Source: Lagopus muta
Taxonomy: Eukaryota > Chordata > Aves > Galliformes > Phasianidae
Length of the DNA: 64,000 nt
Reading direction: 5' to 3'
Assembly (NCBI RefSeq): GCF_023343835.1
Contig: NC_064440.1
Span: forward strand, 34,231,537-34,295,536
Shown: positions 36,401-45,900 of the stretch, piece by piece
Layout of the letters: each line of letters begins with the position of its first letter
Numbering within the stretch: position 1 is the first letter of the stretch
Notes under the pieces: model-generated
Told to the model about the DNA's origin: nothing
Databases searched by the model: none
The model's input: the letters and a program-made list of their open reading frames with translations, nothing else
Translations under genes and position numbers: made by a program

Positions 36401-36885
36401 TCAAGCACCCAGCAGAAAAGCATTTGGTGTTTTTGTTGGATGCCTCTTTGCCAGGTTAGTGAGTTAAATCAGAGTCCAAGAAGCACTGAAGCCAGCATTA
36501 GGTAAACAGAGGGAGAGCAGGATAGAGCAAGGCTGATAAAATGGGGAAATCTCCACTTTGTTAAAGCAGAGATTGCCTCCAGCTGCCTCCCAGCCCCAAG
36601 TACTGGGAACTTGGAAGGAGCAGTGGAGAGGGAAGCCACGCATGAGTTGAGATGAAAATTGGATGTTATCTACAATATTTCTGTGTGTTGTAGGGTACAT
36701 TTCCATGCAGACCATCCAGCAAGGATGACATGAATTGTTCGAACCACTGGCGAAAGTGAGAACAGACAAAATTCTCAGTGTTTTGCCATGGAAGTGTTGG
36801 GAGATTGGAGAACACGTGTGCAGTTGATCATCCCAGTGCAGAGTGGCAAGAAACAGCTAGCAGCTACTGAAATCACCAGCCAGTA
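33459..36885. other. Unique non-coding sequence
   Basis: No gene is recognised. The longest ATG frames are 153 codons (34732-35193, -) and 124 codons (34003-34377, +), neither protein-like to me. An AT/CA-rich stretch at about 33575-33670 (GTATGTATACAT, CACATATATTTATAG) is degenerate simple sequence. Confidence 0.6.
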
Positions 36886-37035
36886 AATCATAGATTCAAG
36901 GAATAGCTTGGGTTGGAAGTGACCTCAAAGATCATCCAGTTCCAAGCCCTGCTGTGGGCAGGACTGCCAACCTCTAGACCAAGCAGGAGATCAGGCCCCA
37001 TCCAACCCAGCCCTCAACACCTCCAGGGATGGGGT
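36886..37035 (-). mobile_element. CR1 LINE, 5'-truncated 3' end
   Basis: A reverse copy beginning AATCATAGATTCAAGGAATA, a pair of decayed octamers. It continues GCTTGGGTTGGAAGTGACCT, AAGATCATCCAGTTCCAAGC, CCCCATCCAACCCAGCCCTC and CACCTCCAGGGATGGGG. It has no coding capacity. Confidence 0.92.
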
Positions 37036-37666
37036 ATTACACTACTCTGTGCTTATTAAGGTGATCAGGATCAAATGAGGTGAGACCGTAACTTGAAGAG
37101 ACTTGAAGTGCCACATAAGAAAGAACATCATTGCTGGGGAAACTGAGGCATGGGAAGCAACTACGACTTGCTGCTGCACATCCTGCTGCCTGTGGCAGAG
37201 AATCCATCTCTCCAGAGCAATTCAGCCCAATCTGAGACCCACAGGCCCCACTGTGGGTCCATCTCCTACAGTTTTCTACAGTGGCAGCCCATGGGAGAGC
37301 TCCAAAAGGGCTGCTGGAGATTGAGCCATGAGAATTTCTCTTTGCCATAATCTTCCGCAGGGAGGATTTGCTGGATTTTGCAATCTCTGCAAAGCTCAGA
37401 GAGGCTCAAAGCTTACTTTACACTTGTAAGCTACAGGAGATATGATTAAGAGGAGGAAAGAGTAGTACTTAGAGAGCTTTTTCTTACCCTTTGACACAGG
37501 AGATGTGACATAGCTATTTCAGCTCCCAAAATCCAACTGCATCCAGGAGAAAGGTGAAAAGCTAAACATCTCCTCCCTTGGTAGGAAGATACACAGCTTG
37601 GGAATTCCTGTTTATAAAACTGCAATCAGCACAAGTGCAAATTAGGCAGAATCAGTCAAGTGTAGG

Positions 37667-37706
37667 AAATTGCTATCAGAATATCTGATATCAGAAATAG
37701 CAATTT
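37667..37706. repeat. Inverted repeat with nested palindrome
   Basis: The perfect 10-bp arms are AAATTGCTAT (37667-37676) and ATAGCAATTT (37697-37706). The 20-base loop contains a 10-bp palindrome, CTGATATCAG (37685-37694). It could fold as a hairpin or cruciform. It is AT-rich, so chance is possible. Confidence 0.6.
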
Positions 37707-39048
37707 AAAACCGCTCTGGTTGCTGAGCTTTCATAAAGTCTTCCCAAGACCGCATTTCTATGCTGCATGTCACCACGGAAGACACCCGAGATGCAGTGAA
37801 TTCCTCCCTCCCCCTTCTCCCCCAGTTAATTTGAATTATGCCACAAAACAGATGTGCTCTCTGGTGCACAGAGAACCTTCTTCTTCAATTTCGTGTCGCA
37901 TCAGCTCTTATTATTCCCTCTCTTTGTCTGAAGTGACATAACGAGTCGTGACACCCTCGTATATCATCAAGAGACACGGTAGCAACTACACTCAAGTTGG
38001 GAAGAGTAGTTTTATATATACATATGTGTCTATATGTCTACTGTCTTGATGGGAGAAGGTGTGTGTGTGGTAGGAGATCCTTCTGCATAGCAAGGCTGAC
38101 ACAAGGCATCAGCACCAATTAAGACCTCACAACGGAGCAGCATGCAGGACTGAGGGTGAAATTAACTGGCGAATCGTATGGAATTTCACCCTCTGGGCTC
38201 AGTTCCCAACTTGTGGGAAACAATGCAGATTTGATCTGAAGCTTGGAAAGGAGGAAGAAATCATTAGAAATGCCCAGCCTAGCCTCTTGTGTTAGAGCAG
38301 GTTGTGCTTTTCACCCAGAAATTCCTACATCGAGTCCAACAGCAAAAGGCTTGAGAGGAAACCACTGCCGTATGACAGACAGAAACTTAGCAAAAGCTGA
38401 CAAAAAAGGCACAAGATCCTTTGGACATCTATGCTGATGGTCTATTCTCTCTGATCTTCACAAAACATTAACCTAGTACCCATTTTCTGCCTTCAGACCC
38501 TGTCACTGGTTGGCTCTTTTTCCACTGGGTTGCAGACATCGTTAGACACGTTGGGGATATACAACCACGACCACAAGAAATATGTCCTTCAGCACGACTG
38601 AATGTTGTTCTCCCAGCATTCAACCAGTTCTCCTCTACAAGAGCCCCTGGAGCCTGCCCAGAAGCCCATCTCTCTCCATTGCTGCTGTTACCCCAACTTG
38701 AACTTACCCCAAGCATACAGCAGTTCATCTGCACACCCACACCGCAGCGATGCACAGGGATATGGCCATGGCTCCCATCTCTTTAGGAAAGCTGCTGTAC
38801 AAAGAGCTTAGTGCTGAGCTGTAAGGTAAATTTTCCAGATGTGAGCCATTCTCTGCATCAAATACAGGGGGAAAAGTCTGATTTTACAGCGCTTCTGGCA
38901 AGGGAATGCAGAGAATGTGTTGTAAACACTCCTGCCGTCAAATAGGTGGTAAATTGAGCCATGCATGTTTGAAACACTGTACTTTGAAGAACCAGTGGGA
39001 ACAATTTGGAGTTTTGAGCTCTTTCATTCAAATTGTCTTTTCTATCCC

Positions 39049-39064
39049 TTTTTTTTTTTTTTTT
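39049..39064. repeat. Poly-T tract
   Basis: A 16-base T run about 35 bp upstream of the truncated 5' end of a forward CR1 copy. Simple sequence. Confidence 0.8.
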
Positions 39065-39098
39065 AATTTAAGATGATGTGGAAATTTTTCTCTCCTTT

Positions 39099-39236
39099 GC
39101 AGTGCCTCCCCTGGAGGTGCTCAAGAAACGTTTAGATGTTGTACAGAGGAACTGGGTTAGTGGGAAATATTGGTGGTAGGTGACCGGTTGGACTGGATGA
39201 TCTTGGAGGGCTCTTCCAACCTTGGTGATTCTATGC
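39099..39236 (+). mobile_element. CR1 LINE, 3' end in forward orientation
   Basis: A forward copy: GCCTCCCCTGGAGGTGCTCA, AGAAACGTTTAGATGTTGTA, GTGGTAGGTGACCGGTTGGA, CTGGATGATCTTGGAGGGCT and CTTCCAACCTTGGTGATTCT. Terminal ATTCTATG is present. The CCAACCTTGGTGATTCTATG end is the complement of the subtype at 28778, so both belong to the same CR1 subfamily. It is well preserved. Confidence 0.94.
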
Positions 39237-39570
39237 TGCTCACTCCTAGGAAGGCAAGGAGAACTAGCTGGCAAGAAGCAATCTGCAGTGACATTTTGCC
39301 ATCGCCACTCTCCATTGCTGCACTGGCAGCCTGCTCACAAGCAAAAGAGAACTGAAATGCAGCACCAGAGGCCATTTCTGAGTCCTTGGCACCACTGGAA
39401 TAAGCCTCTTGGGTCATACCATTTGTTAGGCACACAGTCTGAGTTAGGTTTTGAAATCAAGGACCCCTGCTGCCTCTAGGAAATCACAGCCCTGCGGTGC
39501 CGAGGGGCTGCCCCTTCTGTCAGATGGACAGGGGTGTTTTCCCACCTTCAAAAGATCTCTATCCATAACC

Positions 39571-39590
39571 AAGCAAACAAACAAACAAAC
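39571..39590. repeat. (CAAA)n microsatellite
   Basis: Four to five tandem CAAA/AAAC units with one degenerate unit at the start. Confidence 0.8.
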
Positions 39591-40204
39591 CCACCAGCAA
39601 CCTTTCATTCCTCTAGAGAAAATATTTCAAGTCTCTCAGATAAAAGAGCCAAGCCTGACAAGGCATTTCATGTGCTTTTCATGAATTTTTGCAGGAGGTG
39701 GTTTCTGGACTGACTTAAGGAATGCACTTAGCATGCTGTTTCCCATATATAAAACCCTGAATTAGCATTTCTCCCTACGATTCTCAGTGTGATTCTGCTA
39801 TGCACAGAGTATCACAGGATAAGCAAAACCCCATAAAAAGTCTCTCATAAAACCGTCCAGCGCTTGGTTTTGTTTTGTTGATCCCCTGACTTCATCGATT
39901 GTTCCGTCTGCTGATAGGAACAAAGTCTCCTCCACGATGCTTTTATGCAGGCAGTGCTTATCAAGGATGTCTGAGCATGCACACACATCAGGGCTCTGTC
40001 TCCCTGCATCTGATGCCTCGGAGGCCTTGTGCAACCAAAACCAGCCACATCTCCGTGGCTTTCCAAGACAGAAGCAGGACAGGTGACTGTAAGAGCAGAT
40101 GGGTCATTCAGTTCTCTCTTGAACAGTATCTGGAGATGCTCTCTTTGCTGGATGTCAGGGGATCCCTTCTGACCCTACAGCAAGCAGCTAGAGCACGGGC
40201 AAGG

Positions 40205-40470
40205 CAGCATTAACAAGAGAAACATAAGCATTTTGTGCTTTTATGGGAGGCCCAAGAATGTCTGGGAGTTGATGGTCAGGGCCGATCCAATTATTCCTTA
40301 AAAGCACTCTAATGTGAAGCTGGCTCGGTTCCCTTCGGTACCTGGCGTCTAATTTATGGGGTAATGTTTCTTTAAGACTGGCATTAAAGAGCAGAAGTAA
40401 CAATCTTGGGTTAAGAAGGTTAGGCATTATGTCCAGATTAGTATTATCAGATGACCCGAAGCAGGGGTTA
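40205..40470. promoter_or_regulatory. Possible conserved non-coding element
   Basis: A block of about 260 bp with evenly mixed composition and many transcription-factor-like cores: CCAATTATTCC near 40287, CTAATTTATGG near 40349, CTTTAAGACTGGCATTAAAG near 40371 and TTAGTATTATCAG. No similarity to CR1 or simple repeats is visible, and it is flanked by ordinary sequence. I rate it among the better conserved-element candidates, but conservation is inferred. Confidence 0.3.
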
Positions 40471-40474
40471 TATT

Positions 40475-40485
40475 AAAAAAAAAAA
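40475..40485. repeat. Poly-A tract
   Basis: An 11-base A run at the end of the preceding block. Simple sequence. Confidence 0.6.
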
Positions 40486-40794
40486 GCCTTAATTAAAAAA
40501 TACAGGTCAGAACCAGTTTAAGCTCCAAACCTCCGGTTATGCTCACTAATTAGAAGGCTTGGACGCATGCCTCAGAGTGATGGATGAGCTCTATCTGCCT
40601 CGTGGCATCACACGAAGAGATGGGACGTGGCTCCCCAGGCGCAGGTCTTGGGCTTCATTTAAATCCAACTTTCTTTTTTCTCTGCAAGCAGAAATACCTG
40701 AATTGCATGAGCGGAGCGATTCCAAGCAAGAAACACGTGTGAAACCCCAGTTCCAGCACAACTTCTCATGACTATCAACCAGACTAAAGGAGAT

Positions 40795-40950
40795 CATGGA
40801 ATCATATAATGGTTCGGGTTGGAAGAGATCTTAAAACCCACCCAGTTCCAACCCTCTGCCATGAGCTGGGTGCCTCCCACCAGATCAGGCTGCCCAGGGC
40901 CCATTCAACCTGGTCTTGAGAGCCTCCATGGGGCACCCACACTTCTCCAG
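40795..40950 (-). mobile_element. CR1 LINE, 5'-truncated 3' end
   Basis: A reverse copy: GGAATCATATAATGG octamers, TTCGGGTTGGAAGAGATCTT, CCAGTTCCAACCCTCTGCCA, CAGGCTGCCCAGGGCCCATT, CAACCTGGTCTTGAGAGCCT, and the GGGGCACCCACAC end. First of four CR1 fragments packed into 1.3 kb. Confidence 0.92.
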
Positions 40951-41136
40951 GCCAGTTGAGATGCCAAAAAACAGATCATGCATTCCATAAGAAGACTGTT
41001 TGGGAAAAAAAAAAATGTACCCACACACAAACCTACTCTTTTTTCTTTTTTTCCCACCACATCCAATTTCATCCCAGTGAAAATTTAAATAATTTGCATG
41101 TTTCATTTGTGTGCCTCCTCCCTTGCATGAAGATTG

Positions 41137-41300
41137 AGTCATGGAGTTGCCAAGGTTAGAGAAGCTAAGATCACCCAGTGCAACTGTGTACCTACCACTA
41201 ATATTTCCCATTAAACCATGTCCCTCAGTACAACATCTTAATGTTTCCTGAACACCTTTAGGGACGGTGACTCCACCATCTCTCTCCTGGGCAGCCCATA
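41137..41300 (-). mobile_element. CR1 LINE fragment, ACCAAGG-type subfamily
   Basis: A reverse copy starting GAGTCATGGAGTTGCCAAGG, a decayed octamer pair. It continues AAGATCACCCAGTGCAACTG, CATGTCCCTCAGTACAACAT, TTAGGGACGGTGACTCCACC and ATCTCTCTCCTGGGCAGCCC. It is more diverged than its neighbours and belongs with the copies at 28778 and 39099. Confidence 0.88.
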
Positions 41301-41498
41301 GAGGTTCTGCTTGGTTCTGCTTTGCCTTTGGAAAAGCAAATTGGTAACCTGACAGAGAAACAGCACAGGGGAAAAGAGTGTTCTAATTCAGAGAAAAGCA
41401 CTGTTCCTTAGTTTGATAGGTTTTTCAGGACAGTGGGAAAGGGAACAGTCACAGAAACAGGTAACTGATATTAGCTCTTTTTCCCTTCAAGGACATTA

Positions 41499-41770
41499 TC
41501 ATAGAATCACAGAATGGCCAGGGATGGAAGGGACCTCAAGGATCACGAATCTCCAACCCCTCTGCCACATGCAGGGCCACCAACCTCCCCATTTAATACC
41601 AGCCCAGGCTGCCCAGGGCCCCATCCAACCTGGCCTTGAACACCTCCAGGGATGGAGCATCCACAGCCTCTCCGGGCAGCTGTTCCAGCACCTCACCACT
41701 CTCTCTGTAAAGAATTTCCCCCTGACATCCAATTGCTGTCCTTTCCCTTTATTTAAACACTGAACAAACA
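41499..41770 (-). mobile_element. CR1 LINE, 5'-truncated 3' end (about 270 bp)
   Basis: A reverse copy: TCATAGAATCACAGAATGGC octamers, GGGATGGAAGGGACCTCAAG, CCAGGCTGCCCAGGGCCCCA, TCCAACCTGGCCTTGAACAC, CTCCAGGGATGGAGCATCCA, and GTTCCAGCACCTCACCACTC. AAGAATTTCCCCCTGACATC follows. It is well preserved. It faces the forward copy at 41966, so the two form a long inverted repeat with about 200 bp between. Confidence 0.94.
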
Positions 41771-41965
41771 GCTGCCAAAGCCCACATGGTGAGGCCTCTC
41801 ATTCCCTTCTGAACTGGTGTGAGGAATAGGTTAGGTGGTCTCCCACCTAATCCCACCACCTTGCCAATCCAAGCAGAAGAGGGACAGCAGCCCACCCCTG
41901 TTAGGTACAGCCCTGGGGGGCACCAGGTGACCAAACCCAAACCCATTGTGCCCATTGCCCTCACT

Positions 41966-42113
41966 GGTACAGATTGCCCAGAGGGTGGGAGGTGTTCAAA
42001 GCCAAGTTGGATGGGGCAATGGGCAACCAGCAACCTGATGCAGGCAACTAGCCCATAGCAGGGACTGGAACTAGATGATCTTTAAGGTCCCTTCCAACCC
42101 AAGCCATTCTGTG
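41966..42113 (+). mobile_element. CR1 LINE, 3' end in forward orientation
   Basis: A forward copy: GATTGCCCAGAGGGTGGGAG, GTGTTCAAAGCCAAGTTGGA, TGGGGCAATGGGCAACCAGC, AACTAGATGATCTTTAAGGT, CCCTTCCAACCCAAGCCATT, and a single octamer ATTCTGTG. It is the second arm of the inverted CR1 pair and borders the CpG-enriched block that follows. Confidence 0.93.
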
Positions 42114-42179
42114 AACGCAAGGAACAATTTGACTAACAGCTCCTGCATCCAACAGCGGTGGCAGAAACAAACCCCCCAC

Positions 42180-42900
42180 CGAGATGAACGGCGCAGCACC
42201 ACGAGATCCAGAGGGCAAAGGACATCACCACGGGCAGCAATTTGTACAGCCCCGTGCACGGTACTGAGCACTGATCAGAGCCACGCGGTCTCAGGCCTGA
42301 CAGATATTACATTTCCCTGTAATCCTCGCTCCTTTGTAATGGCAACGCGCTCCAGCCCATGCCTGGGGAGCTCTGTGATGCGTGACGGAGGGGGAATGCT
42401 GTTTGGTGGGAGCTGCTGACAGCTGAGTACTCCGCAACCGGGCGAGCTAGCACAGTTGTTGGCTCCTGGAAAACACAGAGAGAGAAACAAAGAGGCACGG
42501 CGCGTCTTGGGAGCGACATCGGGTGCTGAAGCCTTCCCTGCTGCAGAGCAGGCAGAGGCTCTCCTCCAACTGAGATTTATGACGAGAGAGCACGTCTCTC
42601 CTAGGAAGCCTGCGGGGTTTCTGGTTCTCATCTCTTCCTCCCTGCAGCTGCCACATCGCTCAGCTCCGCAAACGGCATAAATCAGCGGGAGCGGCGAGGA
42701 GATGAAAGCGTAAATAGGCCGTCAGAGCAGTTACTGACACTACAGGGCAAATTCTGCCCTGACAGACACTCTGCAATCCTCCATTCATTGCGAGGGATGT
42801 GGGATGGGCGTCTGTCAAGGGGAAAGCCATCCGGATGTGGGTCCATCCACAGCGGGTCAAACCAACGGGTGCCTGCAGGTCGGGTCCTTAGGCTGGAGGA
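42180..42900. promoter_or_regulatory. CpG-enriched block, candidate CpG island
   Basis: By hand count there are about 38 CpG in about 720 bp, densest at 42180-42530 and 42640-42720 (GGCACGGCGCGTC, AGCGGGAGCGGCGAGG). Most other lines of the window have none or one per 60 bases. Vertebrate CpG islands mark promoters. It starts directly after a CR1 pair that is not itself CpG-rich. No clear TATA box, start site or first exon is seen. Overlapping frames up to 118 codons are unrecognised. Confidence 0.35.
42743..42761. repeat. Short inverted repeat, possible ancient repeat remnant
   Basis: CAGGGCA (42743-42749) and TGCCCTG (42755-42761) form a perfect 7-bp stem around a 5-base AATTC loop. A GTCAG/CTGAC pair lies just upstream (42721 and 42734). 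The GGGCAAATTCTGCCCT core resembles a motif I associate with old interspersed repeats of amniotes, but I cannot name the family with certainty. Confidence 0.4.
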
Positions 42901-45900
42901 TGCTTCGCTGCTTTGCTCCAGCTGAGGTTTTTGGTTTTAATAGTTTCCCAGTACTTTATCACCATAAATCCAGTGCCCGCCCATCGATCTCAGGGATTTG
43001 TGTGCCAGCAGAACCTGAGCAGGGCAGTGGAGGCTGCAGGAGGATGGAGCACAGAGAGCCTCATGCGATGGAGGATGGGGAAAGCCAAGCGAGGAGCACG
43101 GAGCCCTTTCATTCAGAACTCAGCTTTGATACCTGCGCTTAGATATCTGGAGTATCTTACAGTCTTCTGTTCTTGACTTGTGGGTGAGAAGCCCGTCTTT
43201 TTATGTGCGAGGAGGAAAAAAGTCTTTCTAAGGCACCTCTTCAAAAGCTGTGAACTCAAAGGAAAGGACCCACACGTACTCCAGGATCTTAAAGACTGCT
43301 CCTGACTGAAGGGTGGGGAGACTGGGAGGGTCCCCAAGAGGAAGCAGCTCCCAGGGCTTTGCAGTTTGGCTTCAGCTCACTGCAAGCTCCAATGAAAATA
43401 AAAAAAATCAGTCGTAACAGGAACTGATCAGAAATAACCGTGAATATCCATATTTTCTTCTGGAGGGAAGAATAAACTCAGGGATGTTTGTAAAGCCTGA
43501 AGTTATCGCCAGACTCAGAGAACATTTGACCGAAGGGAGAAATTTCTAGAGGCTTCTTAAGCATTGGTTAACATTAAGTAATTTTGAAGGGTTTCCATCG
43601 AGACCAAATGTGACACTGGCAACAAACAGAGCCTCTCTCAGACCTCTCTGCCTCTAGCCCCAAAACCCAGTGATTTTATGAGCCTCACTAGAGCATTTGC
43701 TGACAACACCAGCACTGGGATACTTGCCCCATGCCAGCTTTTCCCCAACACTGAACACCTCCAGATTTCCCCTCTCTCCTATCTTGCTTCTTTTCACATT
43801 ACACTTAAGCTTTCCTGGGACTCTTTCTCCACTGTAACACAGACAGGAGGAATGTGGCACACCAGGTTTGTTTGGATAACGTGAGAAGGGGGGGGATTAG
43901 GGTCAGCTTTCTAATGGAAAACTGGCACCACCATTAGCTCTTAGATTGGCACGAGGTTCTGTAAATAAAACCGTACAAAAGAGAGGGAAACCTTGAATTC
44001 CCCAGACAGAGTGAATTACCCATACTCTACAAGTCATTAGGCAGGGTGCCAAGCTATAGCTAACGTCTCCCAGAAATAACTAAGTCAAAAGTCCACAAAC
44101 ACCAGGAATTTCTAGCACAGAAACTTGTGTTCTCCAACAGCCAGGAAGGAGCAAGCCCAGCAGTGCCCAAGGTGACAGTGGGACTCATGCCACCAAGCTG
44201 GTGACGTGGTCCCAAGGAGCTGTTTGCATAGCATTTGTCAGACCTGAAGCAAGCCACCTTCTGCCCAGTGCCCTCTTGCACTGAGTCTGCTGCTGGTGAA
44301 AAGCAAAATGTTCTGTGCCATAGGGAAGGGCTGAAAAGAGCTATGGGTGGAGTGCTGCTTAATCCTACGAACCAGAACTTCAGTGCCAAAGGGAAACCAG
44401 CTGAGGATGGTTGAGCCTACCATAGAGGCATGCCATGCTAGCAACTGGTCTTGCTGCATTGGAAATACTATCTGCCTCTGCCATCCCACATCTGGTGCTG
44501 CACTGGGAGAGAATCCTAAATAATTCAACCCTACTGTCATACAGTCAGCCTCAGCTTGCACAGGCAGCTCCATACAAGATGTGTGGCGTGCTGAATTTGA
44601 AACACTGCGTTTGAAAGGCGCACATTTGTCTCTCACCAAGCCTCTGGCATTGCATGGCTGAGATGAAATTTGGGATGTTAAGTGGCTCGGGGCTGTTGCT
44701 TGGAGATGTAGGCTTGTTGATGTAGAAGCATTCACTAGGCTGAGTGCTTTCCCCTAAACAATCTCAGGAGGAGAAGCTAGTGATCACAGTGATGGGTTAG
44801 CACAACTCCCATACAAGTTCCATCCCTCCAGCAGTACTGTTCTATTTTCCAAAGTGATAAACTAAAACCTTGCTTGCTGGGCTCTGTTGATAATGCAGAA
44901 TACATCCTATATGACTGGCAAATAGAGGCAGGGCTTCAGAACGCAAGCCTGCATTCTCTTTAAAGCACAGGTAGCATTTTCACAGCTGTTTCAACAAGAC
45001 ATAAGTATGGGCCATGTGTCCTCTGCAACTGGTTTGGTGTAATCCTCTTCTTTCTTTGCCTTCCTGTGTTGCAGCTTTTAAACTAGAGTGGCATGAGCAA
45101 GTTGTAAGATCCTCAAGCTACTGTTGTATGCGGCAGCACCTCCAGAAGACTGGTGATGTCAGGGCTCATGGCAAGGATGTGAAGAAGGCAGCCTTGATGA
45201 GCTTCCATCACCAGCAAAAATGTAGAGCGACAGTGGAAAGAACCAATACAAAGCAGGGAGAAATAAGGCTGCAGAGCCAGCTGGCACAAAGAAGCACTCT
45301 TCTGCTGATGGATCCAGCCTGCCCAGGTCAAAAGGGCCTTGTAAAGATGAAGCCATTGCTGCTGTTTAAGCAGGGAAAGGTCACAAAGCAGCTGTTCCTT
45401 TCTCCCCCTGCCCTCCTCCAGCAGCACGTGTATCTGAAAGCACAAAGGCTAAGCTTCCATACCGCACCCCTGCTCTGCATGCCTGCATCCTCCAAGCACT
45501 GCATATCGGAGTGTGAATTACAGCCAGCAATAATAATGAACTCACAAGATAATACCACTGGGGAGAGAACAAGGAAGTTCAGGGCCAGAATACAGAAGCT
45601 CTCATCAGGCAGATGGAAGGATCTCTAACGAAGGATTTTGCAGCAGGGATCAGCTGAGATTCAAGCAGAGCAATGCAGTGCATCGAGCCCCTTACGTCTC
45701 TTGTTGCACACAATTCTTGCCAGAATTTTTCAAACTCCAGTTGGCAAAGTGTTTAATCACTTCATGGGGCTGCCTCCAAGGGAAAGGATTCAGAGAAGTG
45801 ATAGCAAGTGGTAATTTTGGCCACTTAATTTAGATTGATTCATTTTAATAGGCTGCTCAACAATAGATACCACGTGGCCACAACCAAAGGACTTTCATGG

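Larger units (their letters stand above)
37036..39098. other. Unique non-coding sequence
   Basis: No gene is recognised; frames reach only about 103 codons. It contains a hairpin-forming inverted repeat (37667-37706), a short TA/CA-rich patch near 38010-38042 and a T tract just before the next CR1 copy. Confidence 0.6.
39237..40794. other. Unique non-coding sequence between CR1 copies
   Basis: No gene is recognised; frames reach about 104 codons. It contains a CAAA-type microsatellite and a regulatory-looking block at 40.2-40.5 kb, listed separately. Confidence 0.6.

Noticed and set aside
41413..41763. 116-codon plus-strand frame across a CR1 copy
   Set aside because: Most of it is a translation of the reverse-complemented CR1 3' tail, which is not protein-coding.
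43888..43895. G8 run followed by TTAGGG
   Set aside because: A single telomere-like hexamer and one G run are not a telomeric repeat or a four-run G-quadruplex.
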